Shown: positions 1-13,190, counted from the first letter of the stretch. The stretch: DNA of 64,000 nucleotides from Anarhynchus alexandrinus (GCA_008711295.1 VUYV01000041.1:2024288-2088287); one strand, 5' to 3'. Translations and numbers: made by a program. The notes: a model not told the origin generated them from the sequence alone.

Positions 1-1534
1 ATATCACAAAAAATATTTGAAAATTATGTTTTCTGACTAAGAAGAAAACATGTGATTTTTCATTATTTACAATGAGAACTATGAATGCCTACCTAGACCT
101 TAACAGTAAAATCAGTAGATCAAACTGTGAGATAGTTTTTAGAAAGCCATTCTCAGGGATTGGGCTAAAATTCAGAATTGTTCAGCTGAAAACTGAGTTA
201 CTGCCACAGTCATTTGCAAGAGCTGTACTATATCTGTCTTGCGAGCTCATGCCATAGGATCCTAAGCGGGATGCAGTGTCCCCAGCAGAGGTACCACGCA
301 GCCCTCGCATCGCCCCTACACCCTACCAGCCCCGCGGGCACAGGCTGGGTCAGTCCCAACCCCACAGGAGTGGGAAGTCCCCAGGCGCTGCCTTCCCTGG
401 GGCTGTTCCTCAACCAGCTCAGCCCTTGTCTTACCTGCTTGGAGGCAGCAAAACCACCCACAAGGAAGGGCTGCAAACAAGTAATCATCAACCACCACTG
501 CTCACATTTAATCCAGCAAGCTGCCAGGGATGGAGATTTCACTGATGACTAGCAGTTGAAATAAAATATTGTCAATTTAATTTGGTGAGGTGGCCAAAAT
601 AAGTGTTACAGACCTGTTTGCTTGTTTTGGCTGAAAGATTTCCAATGAATCCCTGGACAAGGATGTTTGTTGGGCAGCATTAATACCTGGGTAGATACCT
701 CAACCACCCTGCAGCTGCGCCCTGAGACATGGGAGCAGGTATTGCCACAATCAGAAATTTTATAACTTTTAGGGACTGGACTACTAGAACTTGCTATAAA
801 TGCCCATGGGCTTACTGAAGTTGCGTTAGGAGGATAATACTTGTGCTCAACAAAATCTGACTCAACTTCCAATTTCTTTGAAAGTGCAATAGAAAGCATT
901 CATTTTAATACACTGTTTGGAGTCTGGAATCCTTTAAGGTACTATTTTGATTTTGCAAGATCCACCAGCAAACAACTCAAGTGATTACTACCTCTCTGAT
1001 TTAAGTAAACTGGAAGCAGTGACTGGATGCTTTCCACCAGAAGCCCTGCTCAACATACGTGCTTTCCTCTGGGAAACTAAGACTTCTCTCTGTCCTACAG
1101 ACAGTTAATAAAGCACTTTTTCTTTTTTTTTTTTTTGAGTTAGAACACACTGCCAACACAAAATTGGTGTTTTGTCAGTCCGAAATCCATTGCAGCCCTG
1201 AACAAAAAATCTCAGTACACTTAAGCCAGAGATTCAAAAAGAATGAAACTACCAGTTATGAGTTCTGGTTCTAAAATAGGAGAAGAGTGTTTACATTGGT
1301 AAGAGAGGGGTGGTGGAGACTAGAATTCAGACTGATATGATTAGATGCACATGAAAGTAGGCAGGTGAGAAGTAAAAGTAGACCACAGAAAAAAGTAACA
1401 TAGAAATAGATCATAAGAAAAGAAGTAGTATCCCAAAGATAGGAAGCCAAGCTGTGCAGCACCAGAGTGATAATTATAAACTGCAAAAGATAACATTAGG
1501 ATAGCAAGATGATAATGCTGGATAGGTGAAAGGA
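1..1534. other. Unique AT-rich DNA with a small GC-rich patch
   Basis: No gene or recognisable transposon was seen. About 257-440 is clearly richer in G and C than its flanks and opens frames on both strands (for example 104 codons on minus, 228-542), but these overlap each other in several frames and resemble no family I know, so they look like chance frames from low stop-codon density. A T-rich run lies near 1120-1136. The unique sequence ends where the duplicated segment begins. Confidence 0.5.
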
Positions 1535-2501
1535 ATAACTGTTAAAAAACAGCAAGTCAACAACAAAAGAGAGAAAAACAAGATAAGCTAAAAAGATCTG
1601 CAATGTGCGACAAAAACTTCTGTCTCCAATTGATTTAGCATTTCTTACTTTCTTCATTTCTAGTTTTACACTTTCTCAAGCTCACAGTATCACATACATA
1701 TAATCCTTTGCTCCAGTAAAGAAGAAAGATAATGATCATACCTTGTACAATAATCATTACAGCTGAATTATGCTTTAACCTCAGAAACCAGTGGTGTTGA
1801 TCACATACCTAACAACTCACTTCACAGACAAAAAGGCACCTGTGCATGCAGCTTGACCATTCAGCCAAGCTAGTCTAATGACCACATGCTGCCATGGCTA
1901 ACTCTGCATTCAGCACTGGGATTTATCTATTCATGGCATGGCAAATTAAGCAGCTTTAAAAAAAAACATCCAAAAACCTAACACTAATATCACCACTGCC
2001 ATCCCTCACGATCTTAGATCGATCAAACAGCTAACTGTATCAGACAAGTCAAAATCCTCATCTAGAATATGAGATCAGACAACAGGATGGGAACAGAACC
2101 AGTACCCTGTCTCAGTGGCAGGTCACTAAGTTGGATTAATTTAGCTGAGTCATGAAAGCGCCTTTGAAAATCATAAGCGTTTTCCTTGCCAGCTGAAGAT
2201 CTATCAATGAAACAGTCATAAACAGGAAAACCATCAGAAGTTTAGTAGCCTTCTTTAAGATGTTTGTCAAAATGCACCCCACTGGCAGACTCTGAAACAT
2301 TATCCATTTATATGTAATAATTTGAAAGCCACTGGACTAAGCACTAGGTGTATTGCTGATTAGTTTGTCACAAATGAAGTTAAATTGGGCTGTCTACACC
2401 TCATCTCTGACCTCATTTATCAGTAGTACCAGCCTTCCCACACTAAACCTGACTATCACCTGCAGCGTCCTGGAACAAAGGCCAAGGTCACTAACACTTA
2501 C

Positions 2502-3180
2502 CTGGAGCTCTCGGCGGCTGGCAACTCTGGAAACACGGCACCCTCAAAGGAGCTGAATCAGTATCTCTGTTTTTTAACAGTCTTCCAAGAACTTCGTATC
2601 AGTAACCAGTAGGTCTCACTTGAAATCTGGCCAACCTTCCAGCCTCCGCAGGAAGAGGATGAAGTAATTGTATTTAAAGTGGCCAACAGACTTCCCCTTG
2701 GCTGCTTTCTCCCGTGGCCAGGAGCAGATGAGAACAAAATCTCTTCCGAGCTTCAAGAGCAAGTTTATCCTCAGGCTGCTGTAACATTATCACATACAGA
2801 GTCATTGAGGCATCGGGTACTCAACAGACTCTTGCAACAAGCGGTCGTAGTTTGCTTCTTTTATAGCTGTGAGACTTGGGCTGTAAGCATTCACTGAGAA
2901 CTTGGATAACGCCACGAGTGTCGTCTGCAGTGGGCTCTGGGTATCCACCCGGGTGACAAACAGGATGTGACAAAAAATTCGTATTCTCTCACACAGTAGC
3001 CCATCTAAAACCAAAACTCTCATGCACTTCCGATCTGCATCGGGCTGGGGAGGCAGTGAAAATGGAAGAATCCAGGGTCCTAGAGAGGCTTTTGACAGAC
3101 AGTGTATTTCTGGCAAATGAACATCTGAAGAACAGTACAAACATTTTGATACTACCCCAAAATAGCTCAAAGTCTGTCTT
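2502..3180 (-). pseudogene. Unidentified coding-like relic on minus strand, copy 1
   Basis: I do not recognise a gene. On the minus strand there is a 122-codon open frame (2802-3170). Neighbouring frames contain protein-like text: PEPTADDTRGVIQVLSECL at about 2885-2945 and KAAKGKSVGHFKYNYFILF at about 2655-2715. These lie in different frames with stops between them, which suggests frameshifts or chance. At 2496-2501 the minus strand reads GTAAGT preceded by CAG at 2502-2504, a good splice-donor match, so a non-coding RNA exon ending at 2502 is another possibility. No start, promoter or acceptor could be assigned. The frames from 2600 to 3480 are unchanged between the two copies, which reflects their recent common origin rather than selection. 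Confidence 0.2.
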
Positions 3181-3470
3181 CAGAACTATCAATAATGGAG
3201 AGGAAAAGCCTCCAGAATATAAAAGCTGCTGACAAAACAGTCAGTGCTGTGCAGTGTTTGACAAGGAGTACAGGAGCCAACCTGGAGCCCAGGGGAAAGA
3301 ACTACCCAACCTGCAGTCACCGAGAGCTCACCCCTTAACCTGTAACCAAGGCTGCTCCTCATCCTCCAGCCTCGTCCATGCACAGACAGTGAAAACCAGT
3401 AGACACATTACACAGACAAAATTGTCCTCATGACTAAAGTTGGATATAAAACCTTTATAAAAGATTCAGA

Positions 3471-3780
3471 GTTCACTCGCACCTCGAGTACTGTGTTCAG
3501 TTTTGGGCCTCTCACTACGAGAAAGACATTGAGGTGCTGGACTGCGTCCAAAGAAGAACAACGAAGCTGGTGAGGGGCCTAGAGCACAAGTCTTATGAGG
3601 AGTAGCTGAGGGAACTGGGGTTGTTTAGTCTGGAGAAAAGGAGGCTGAGGGGAGACCTTATTGCTCTCTACAACTACCTGAAAGGAGGGTGTAGAGAGGT
3701 GGGGATCAGTCTCTTCTCCCAAGTAACAGGCGGTCGGACAAGAGGAAATGGCTTCAAGTTGCACCAGGGCAGGTTTAGAT
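3471..3780 (+). mobile_element. CR1 LINE 3' region, cut off by the assembly junction
   Basis: The sequence matches the end of a CR1 reverse-transcriptase frame. The segment TTTAGTCTGGAGAAAAGGAG encodes the conserved FSLEKRR, followed by [16 protein letters not shown]. It is the same element as 5716-6219 but stops at 3780, before the 3' UTR and tail, because the copy ends at the N. It is therefore probably not an independent insertion. Confidence 0.85.
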
Positions 3781-3781
3781 N
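3781..3781. other. Single-N junction between duplicate copies
   Basis: One N lies exactly between the last base of copy 1 and the first base of copy 2. Assemblers may write a minimal N gap when the estimated gap is negative, meaning the contig ends overlap. An open frame that runs through it (3674-3904, minus) is an artefact. Confidence 0.9.
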
Positions 3782-6025
3782 ATAACTGTTAAAAAACAGC
3801 AAGTCAACAACAAAAGAGAGAAAAACAAGATAAGCTAAAAAGATCTGCAATGTGCGACAAAAACTTCTGTCTCCAATTGATTTAGCATTTCTTACTTTCT
3901 TCATTTCTAGTTTTACACTTTCTCAAGCTCACAGTATCACATACATATAATCCTTTGCTCCAGTAAAGAAGAAAGATAATGATCATACCTTGTACAATAA
4001 TCATTACAGCTGAATTATGCTTTAACCTCAGAAACCAGTGGTGTTGATCACATACCTAACAACTCACTTCACAGACAAAAAGGCACCTGTGCATGCAGCT
4101 TGACCATTCAGCCAAGCTAGTCTAATGACCACATGCTGCCATGGCTAACTCTGCATTCAGCACTGGGATTTATCTATTCATGGCATGGCAAATTAAGCAG
4201 CTTTAAAAAAAAACATCCAAAAACCTAACACTAATATCACCACTGCCATCCCTCACGATCTTAGATCGATCAAACAGCTAACTGTATTAGACAAGTCAAA
4301 ATCCTCATCTAGAATATGAGATCAGACAACAGGATGGGAACAGAACCAGTACCCTGTCTCAGTGGCAGGTCACTAAGTTGGATTAATTTAGCTGAGTCAT
4401 GAAAGCGCCTTTGAAAATCATAAGCGTTTTCCTTGCCAGCTGAAGATCTATCAATGAAACAGTCATAAACAGGAAAACCATCAGAAGTTTAGTAGCCTTC
4501 TTTAAGATGTTTGTCAAAATGCACCCCACTGGCAGACTCTGAAACATTATCCATTTATATGTAATAATTTGAAAGCCACTGGACTAAGCACTAGGTGTAT
4601 TGCTGATTAGTTTGTCACAAATGAAGTTAAATTGGGCTGTCTACACCTCATCTCTGACCTCATTTATCAGTAGTACCAGCCTTCCCACAGTAAACCTGAC
4701 TATCACCTGCAGCGTCCTGGAGCAAAGGCCAAGGTCACTAACACTCACCTGGAGCTCTCGGCGGGTGGCAACTCTGGAAACACGGAACCCTCAAAGGAGC
4801 TGAATCAGTATCTCTGTTTTTTAAGTCTTCCAAGAACTTCATATCAGTAACCAGTAGGTCTCACTTGAAATCTGGCCAACCTTCCAGCCTCCGCAGGAAG
4901 AGGATGAAGTAATTGTATTTAAAGTGGCCAACAGACTTCCCCTTGGCTGCTTTCTCCCGTGGCCAGGAGCAGATGAGAACAAAATCTCTTCCGAGCTTCA
5001 AGAGCAAGTTTATCCTCAGGCTGCTGTAACATTATCACATACAGAGTCATTGAGGCATCGGGTACTCAACAGACTCTTGCAACAAGCGGTCGTAGTTTGC
5101 TTCTTTTATAGCTGTGAGACTTGGGCTGTAAGCATTCACTGAGAACTTGGATAACGCCACGAGTGTCGTCTGCAGTGGGCTCTGGGTATCCACCCGGGTG
5201 ACAAACAGGATGTGACAAAAAATTCGTATTCTCTCACACAGTAGCCCATCTAAAACCAAAACTCTCATGCACTTCCGATCTGCATCGGGCTGGGGAGGCA
5301 GTGAAAATGGAAGAATCCAGGGTCCTAGAGAGGCTTTTGACAGACAGTGTATTTCTGGCAAATGAACATCTGAAGAACAGTACAAACATTTTGATACTAC
5401 CCCAAAATAGCTCAAAGTCTGTCTTCAGAACTATCAATAATGGAGAGGAAAAGCCTCCAGAATATAAAAGCTGCTGACAAAACAGTCAGTGCTGTGCAGT
5501 GTTTGACAAGGAGTACAGGAGCCAACCTGGAGCCCAGGGGAAAGAACTACCCAACCTGCAGTCACCGAGAGCTCACCCCTTAACCTGTAACCAAGGCTGC
5601 TCCTCATCCTCCAGCCTCGTCCATGCACAGACAGTGAAAACCAGTAGACACATTACACAGACAAAATTGTCCTCATGACTAAAGTTGGATATAAAACCTT
5701 TATAAAAGATTCAGAGTTCACTCGCACCTCGAGTACTGTGTTCAGTTTTGGGCCTCTCACTACGAGAAAGACATTGAGGTGCTGGACTGCATCCAAAGAA
5801 GAGCAACGAAGCTGGTGAGGGGCCTAGAGCACAAGTCTTATGAGGAGTAGCTGAGGGAACTGGGGTTGTTTAGTCTGGAGAAAAGGAGGCTGAGGGGAGA
5901 CCTTATTGCTCTCTACAACTACCTGAAAGGAGGGTGTAGAGAGGTGCGGATCAGTCTCTTCTCCCAAGTAACAGGCGGTCGGACAAGAGGAAATGGCTTC
6001 AAGTTGCACCAGGGCAGGTTTAGAT
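3782..6025. repeat. Direct duplication, copy 2 (2,244 bp)
   Basis: This is the partner of 1535-3780. Differences from copy 1 include C/T near 2038, C/G near 2442, A/G near 2474, T/C near 2498, C/G near 2516, C/A near 2539, the 2-base indel near 2577 and G/A near 2597. A few more lie in the CR1 part (G/A near 3546, A/G near 3557, G/C near 3703). Copy-1 positions are given and are approximate. Unlike copy 1, it continues seamlessly into unique downstream DNA through the intact CR1 3' end. Confidence 0.9.
4749..5425 (-). pseudogene. Unidentified coding-like relic on minus strand, copy 2
   Basis: This is the counterpart of 2502-3180 in the second copy. The 122-codon minus frame (5047-5415) is identical. 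The splice-donor-like site at 4743-4748 reads GTGAGT on the minus strand where copy 1 has GTAAGT, so both copies keep a usable donor consensus. Function is unknown and no family was recognised. If the duplication is an assembly artefact, this is an allele of the same locus. Confidence 0.2.
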
Positions 6026-6219
6026 TGGATATCAGGAAAAAGTTCTTCACTGAAAGGGTTATTGGAACAGGCTGCCTAGAGAGTAACCATCCTTGGAGGT
6101 ATTTAAAAGACATGTAGATGTAGTGCTGAGGAACATGGTTTAGTGATAACTTGTCAGTGCTAGGTTAATGGTTGGACTTCAAACCTCTTCCAACCAAAAG
6201 AATTCTATGATTCTATGAT
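5716..6219 (+). mobile_element. CR1 LINE, 5'-truncated, with intact 3' tail
   Basis: This is a typical 5'-truncated chicken-repeat-1 retrotransposon. It begins within the reverse-transcriptase C-terminus (relic of the LEYCVQFWG region) and passes through [19 protein letters not shown] and [12 protein letters not shown]. It ends with CTTCCAACC-like 3' UTR and the tail ATTCTATGATTCTATGAT at about 6202-6219. An 83-codon frame (5866-6117) covers the RT C-terminus. There is an in-frame TAG upstream, so it is not functional. Avian CR1 copies normally lack target-site duplications, and none was seen. Confidence 0.95.
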
Positions 6220-7640
6220 CTTCCTGGTCAATGAGAAAAGAGAGAGCTGACTAATTGAAACCTTACTTGCGTTACAACTGTTAACAAAAATCACTTATTT
6301 TTCCCCCAATGTTAATAAGCAACTAGTACCAATTCTTTCTTTGTAGGTCATTCTTTTCTTTTCCATTTTTTTTTTCTTTTTATTATTGGAAAAGTGGAAA
6401 GAAATTGGAGTGGAAAACAAAAATAGGAAGCACAATAGCAAAATGGTAATTTTCTGCTATTATTGTAAAATAATAAATAGTTTGAAGAAAATCTTTGTTG
6501 TTAAAGACCACTAGGAAATGAAAAATTGCAACCAATTGTGTAATGATATCAACTAATCTCTTAAGATTCATAAATTAATTCAATACATTCATCCTCTCAG
6601 TATGAATCTATTCTGTTGCTGCTTCTTAATAACTACTATAATAAACATAATAAATTTAAGTAAGTTTCAGCTATGAAGCATGCTCTACTATATCTTCATT
6701 TTACATTTTCAGGTTTCTAGAATTGTCAAACTGTTTCTTAACATTTCTATATAAAGCATTTACTTCCCATAAAAGTTCACCAAAATCAGAGATTTAGGAG
6801 GAAAAAAGCCTTTCACATTCTTCTCACAGAAAGGAAAGCTCTCAGGTTTTGGCTTTTTTCTTTTTGCCCCCTCCCTTTTTCTTTTTTTTTTTAAAGGAGG
6901 CCTACTAGAGATAAAGCTTCTGTTTGCGCTGTATGGAAATGGCATATATTGAAAAGCAGATTGAAAATCACTTCTGTTCTGTAGGATGTGGGTTATTTCC
7001 AGATTGTAATATTTTAGCCTTAGTGTTTCATTAACATACGTTTTTTTGTCTGCTGCATTTCTAAAGTTAGGTTTTATTTTGGTTTGTCATTAAAATCTGT
7101 AGTACAGATCTTACTTCTGTAGCCTAAATAGCACACAGTTGAGTTACAAAATGAGCTTCTGTTTGAACTGGTAGTTATAAGAAGCTTTGGGAAGCAAACT
7201 GCCTGTTTTGGGGGAGGAGAGAACAGGGAAGAGAAGAGGTTGCTTTTGTTTGCTATCATTTGTATGATAGACCTACACTCTCAAATAATTTCTATTTTGT
7301 GTGTGCCTCCAATATAAATTCTCAATATTCTAGTTTACAACTTTATTACGTTCATTATCATACTAAAAGACACCAAGTAGCTATTTCTGTACAGGAAACT
7401 AACAGAAATGAAGCCTTTTTAAAAACAAAACGTTTGATTTATCAGTGTTCAGGAATGCTGAAGTACAAAGGGACACATAGACTTTACCCAAACATTAATA
7501 ACATCAACTCTATTAAAAAATAATAATAATCTTGAACAAGAACTAAAATTTAAGCCAAGTCTCTTGCCACATTCTGAGCAACCGAGAAGAAAGCACCATA
7601 TGAAAAACTTGCCGCAAACCCTGGAACATGTATTAACATC

Positions 7641-7695
7641 CCTAATTTACAGATAAGGAAATGATGCACAGATGTTATACCCAGAGAGGAACATG
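7641..7695 (+). repeat. Possible ancient MIR-like SINE remnant
   Basis: The words TTTACAGATAAGGAAATGA, GCACAG and CCCAGAGAGG occur in the order of the well-known MIR core segment (TTTACAGATGAGGAAACTGAGGC followed by CAGAGAGG). The match is short and diverged, and no other MIR part was found around it. Confidence 0.35.
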
Positions 7696-10600
7696 TACTT
7701 AACTGAGAATAAACATCCAGAATTAGTGTGCACACCTATGAATAGATATATTGCAGAGCTGCACTCAGCCCCCATCTGTGTAATTGCATCAAACCAATAT
7801 CTCAGGTAACAGGGTTGTTGCTAGGATTCCTAGGGATCTCTCTCGCAATCAGCTCCTCGCTAATTCAAGCCAATGATTTGACTTAGGATGCTTTCAGAGA
7901 GAACTTGCTTGTCCTATTAGAGCAGAGGTGTTTTTAGTTCGCAGCCATGTTTAGAGTGGGCATTTTTGCCTAGGTAGATTCCTTATTTCTGTTTGTTTCT
8001 GCTGGACCCATGTTATGGCTCCAGTGGGTAAATTTGTGTTGTTTGTGTTGTTGCAGCTGATGGAAAGATGATGATGGAGTGCAGCAGAGATGTTTTACAG
8101 CACTTAATCCAGGCAGATTATAATTCTCTGGCACTGGTATTAGTGACATTACAAACATTGACAAGGCAAAGCAAAACATCTACTGTATGATTCAGTCACT
8201 CAAGGCTCTTGGTTTTCAAAAATTTGCAAGCCTGCAAGAAGATGGCTACTGTGCTGGAATCACATCTACGTTCAGAAACAATATCACATAAGAAAGATTC
8301 CCATTCATGGAATTGGGTGAGAAACTTGCCGTGACCCATGTTAGCTGAGACATATGAACAGGCCCAGGGCTAGCCTGTTTGCTGTTAATAAATCAAGTGA
8401 GGAGATCTGTAATTTATTCCCAAAGATACTGCTTATGCGAATGAAATTACGTTAGTTGCCAAGTGGCCTTCTGCACCTCTCTGAAGCCATCAACTGCACA
8501 TGAGTGCCTACTGTTTTCTAAAGACAAAATGTAATATCACTCAAACATTACGCATGCGTTAGTAGATCAGAAAGGAAGGGACACAAACATCAACATAAGC
8601 CACAAAAAGTACCAGCATACAGAGGAAACCCAGTATTTACCTGCTTTGATATTTTTGTTGGATAACACGGTAATTAAGCAGTGTGTTTGCTCAAACATTA
8701 CAAGGGACCCCGCCTTGATTTATAAACATGTACTCCAACATCCAGGCACAATTGATGTTTTCCTTGTCCTTTTCTGTATTAACAATGCAGCATCTGCCAT
8801 TCTGCACAATGCTGGAGGTCTGTGAAAGGTACACTAAATCCCTGTTTATTACCCTCCCAATGTTTCCAAGAGGAAAATAAGATATTTCTCTCTTTACACA
8901 CCTTACTTCTCCTTGCATATGAGTTCCTTCAGATTACAGATCATCTAACATTTTAAAATTTAAGCAAGGATTTTCATAATCTCTACGCTCTCACCCTCCA
9001 CAATATTAAACAAAATCTGCTGTCTTAGATACACATTTCTCTCTACATTAGTAATATCCAGAGATCTCCAGGTACCATGTTAACAATCGTTTCTCATATG
9101 TCTAGCAATAGAGTTGACTTTATTATTATTTGGCAAAAGGACTCTGTCATACGTACTCAGAAAACTTCTGCTTAGGAGACATATGCATGTGCAAATGACT
9201 TAAAAGCAGTGATACTTCAATTAATTATTATTTAATTACAAATTAGACTTAATGTTTAATTAATGTTTATGTGGATGATTTGGAAATGAAGGAAACAAAT
9301 TTATTAGTCTAGGTTTCCACCTTTCCCTGGATTAGCAAGAGACTTTTCAGACTCATCTATTTTTTCCTTTTCTTCTGTCATTTCCTGTCTATCCTGTATT
9401 AGTGTTACTGCTTTTTCGGGCTCGATCTTTAGAGAATTTCTGTTTTAGTATGCTTTTTATCTGCAGTAAATATCGCCCCACCATTTCCAATTATGACTTT
9501 TCCCCTTTTGATCTCTGTGATTCCCTGATTTGCCATTCTAACAGTATTTTACAAGTGCAAGTCCCTTTTTCCTCCATTAGGTAGGTATTGCTAAACTCTG
9601 CTATTAATCTACCAATGGTGTACATAGTAAGTACCTAACAGTTGTGTTATCAGTTTAAAACCCAAACTCTATCTGGAAACTACATCGGAAGGAGACAGTA
9701 AGGGCAGTATATAATAACTAAACTTTTTCTCCTTAGCACCATATTCCTTTTGCTATCTAGAAACTAATTAGCACAACAAAATAAAGTATTTCCTGTCTAG
9801 TAAAAGCATAAATTTCATAGGAGAAAATAATTTGTATTGTGAATCATTACCCCCTGCTTAATCATAGTTTTTATGTAGGTGAAGTGCTTGAGGTTGACCT
9901 CTGATTCTCTACTCCTGGTCTGAGTCAGTAAAATCACACAAGTTACATAAAAACTTGAGGCAATTTAAATTATTCATCTAGGTTGCTGGAAGTTCGGGGT
10001 TTTTTTGGCAGACATTTTTTAAAGTATAACATTGGTAAATGATCATTTCAAAGAACTTTTTTCTCAGAAAGGCATACAAAAGAATAAAACACAGTTATAA
10101 AAATAAACTCAGGGGTATTGTCTAGCTGCTACTTTAAAAATTCAATGCACAACTTGAATTCAACACTTAAGCAAAAGGTGCTTTACTTTAGGCAGTCAAC
10201 ACACCTGGTTCTTCACGTCGACATTTTGCATATGCATTTATGAAAGCATTATGTTTACAAGCAACATTAATTCAGGTAGACCACGAAATATGGTATCCTG
10301 ACTCCAAAACTAGTTTTTGAACAGAGGTTAATTAACTGGTTATCTCTGAATGTTGAAACTCTGTGCCAAAAACCACTGCAAAAGTTGACAACAAAGCTTA
10401 CAGCAAAGTAGCCTGGGAATAAAACCCGATATTCCTCTTCACAGTTCCCTGCTAATAAAAGCATTAACTTTAGAGCACATATGAAAGGAAGTGAGGACCT
10501 CCTGCTGCCTCTCTGATACAGTATTGGTTGCAAATGGGCAATTTCCATATATGTGGCAATTTGCTAGTGTTACAGCCCATACTCAAATGCCTTGAGGCAC

Positions 10601-12512
10601 TGAAGTGCCAGTCAGGAGAGCAGGATCAGCATTAACATATGATTATGAAAGAAACGGCAAAAGGGAAAAGAAAAAAAAACAAAATAAAACAACAACTCTG
10701 AATGAATGCTTCAGTGAAAGTTTCCTTGTAGAAACGTCTTTAGAGGCACAATCTGAAATTTCATGGTCTTAGAGGCACAATGCAATTCACTCTTTTATGA
10801 AATATTAAGCCAAGACTGTAACCCTTCATTTCCCTGTGACCTCTCCTCTGAGTTCGCAAATCGCTAGATTCATCCAGAATTAAGTGAGCTGTGGCAAAAG
10901 TAAATAATCTTGCTATGAAAGGAGATGCGTGTTGTAACAGAAACCAAAAAAGTTTGCAAGACAGGATTGGGCTCAGTCACTACCATGTAAGAGTTCATGA
11001 ATAATTCAAAATATCCTGTGCTTACCTTACTGAGGAAAATACCACAGGAGAGAGAGATCAGTTGTCCCCACTGTTCATTATTTATCACACTGTAATGTCT
11101 GGGAACTGTTTACCTTTCTCTGTAAATGCACAACTCCAACTGATCTTACTAAGACACCAAATGGTCTATTATATTGAAACACACACTCTTGAATTTCAAG
11201 AAACGTTGTCAAATTCAAGATCCCTTTGTTTAGGAGGCTAATTTTTTTTTTTTTTATATTGCCAACTAGCAGTGTTAAAAGTAGGATCTAATATTACTGT
11301 AGGTAAGAGGAGGAACAGTTAAGACTTTTCAGATTATTATCTAGATTTCAGTTTATTCACTCCATATAATTGGTAACTTGACTATAAATAACTGGATTTT
11401 TTTTCATTTAAAAAGTCCTAACCAAGTTCCAAAGCTGTTCCCCAAATCAGAAAGCAATTAGGGGGAAAAAACCCCACAGAAAAATGCAATAAACAATAAA
11501 AGGGGCAATAAAAAATAGATGCAGTAATAACAACTACTTTGAAGTTACTATTTTTTAAAAGTTTATAGATTTTAATTTCATCAAACATTTCTTCTGTTCA
11601 GGAGCCAAGCAAACTTGAAGCCAAGCTGCTTGAAGAAAAATTTTGTCCCTTAAATTACATACATTAATTTTATTCTGAGGAAAAAAAAAAAAAAAAAAGA
11701 AGGGATCTGTAGATCCTTTGGCATATGCTTACAGTTTTATGTCTATGACTTTTTAATGACCAACTACATTCTTTTCTAAAATTTTTCATAGGCCACACAC
11801 CTTTCAAAAATACTTTTTCTTCATGGGACATGCATACCTGGAGTTGTGCTGGACAACAGGCCAAAACATACTTCTTGTCACTTTCTGAGCGGCCAATACT
11901 TTTTACTGGTTAACAACAGTCCATCATGGTTCCCCAGAACAGATACATCCGCAAACCCAACAGCTGATTTATGATTCAAAAAGTAAATGTCTTTCCTCTG
12001 CACTTTCTAAAGCAAATGTCAGGTGGCTTTCACTGTCGTATGAAGCCTACTGCTTCGGTACACAAATCCAACTTGCACATCTCTTCCAATGCCCCTATTC
12101 CTTCTTAAACACGGAGCCTTTTGGATGGAGCTGTGCTAAACAGAGCGACAACAAACACGGGCACAGGTACACCCCATTAAGAACTCTAATAACAGCCACC
12201 TGTTCGCTCAAGTCTTGGTGCATTTGCAAGGTAGACATGTTCTATGTTCAACACACGCAGCATCCGGCTCTTGAACATTTCCAAATTTTCCGCATACATT
12301 TTTCATATGCAAGAGGAGTATCTAAAATGTCTTGGCTCCCCGCCACCCCCCTACTTCCTACAGTGAGATTTTTGAGGAATTAGTTCTTATCCATTAAGTA
12401 TTAGGACACAGAAAAAGCAAAAATTTGTGCTCTGAGGAATTTGGCAAATGAGCAGTAAATATTTACCAGCTGCTAAGATCATCTGGCTGTTTTGAATTTA
12501 ATCTAAGAATAA

Positions 12513-12533
12513 TTAAACAAACAAACAAACAAG
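12513..12533 (+). repeat. AAAC microsatellite (short)
   Basis: About four to five AAAC units. Low-complexity. Confidence 0.8.
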
Positions 12534-13190
12534 ATATCAGGATTGCATTTAACAGTGTGGAATAAGACCATTCAAACATTATTCTATTTTAAAGTTATTC
12601 CAGCATTAATGACCGTCAATGCAAATTCTTTATTTCACTGCTAGATGAGTATTAGTTTTTGGTTAACTAACAACTAGCACCACAATAGCTTCAGAGATCA
12701 TTGCCAGATATTTGTGAGAATGCCATCTGAGAAGCATTTCATTTTTAATAAGTTCACTGTCATAACATAAAAATGGTTTGCCAAAGCAAACTTGTCTCCA
12801 AAGAAATCATGGTTTTGTTTAAATGAATATCAATTCTTCATCTAGCAAACATTTCCTAAATGAAAATTGTAGCTTTTTGGCTCGCTTTCTTAACTTGGAC
12901 TTTTGCCCAAAGCATTTTCTTTAGGAAAAATCATTAAAGCTTTTCTTCTTTTTTTCTTTTTTTTTTTAAAGCATTTGAAATCTCGATGTCAAATCTCAAT
13001 TTTAAGGTTTTCAGTCTGTAAGTCACACATTAATGGAAGGAGCAAGTAGATTTGAGTTTTTAACAAAGCACAATCTTCAAATTCATTCAGGCACTGGAGT
13101 TAAATAGATGCTAGTAAAAGTAAAGCAGTATAAGGTGCTCTAATCCTAGGCTTTTGCTGTCATGTCGTATCATTATCCCCTATCTGTCTT

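Larger units (their letters stand above)
1535..3780. repeat. Direct duplication, copy 1 (2,246 bp)
   Basis: This segment repeats almost base for base at 3782-6025. The offset is 2,247 bases on the left and 2,245 after a 2-base indel near 2577. By eye I found about ten substitutions plus that indel. The copy starts at the ATAACTGTTAAAAAACAG word and stops abruptly at GGTTTAGAT inside a CR1 element, directly against a single N at 3781. Copy 2 continues through the CR1 to its natural 3' end. The pattern fits two contig ends (probably two haplotypes) that overlap but were not merged. A real tandem duplication is the alternative. Confidence 0.9.

Noticed and set aside
3674..3904. 76-codon minus frame crossing the N at 3781
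   Set aside because: It joins two contig ends, with an X residue at the join. It does not exist in the genome if the N is a contig join.
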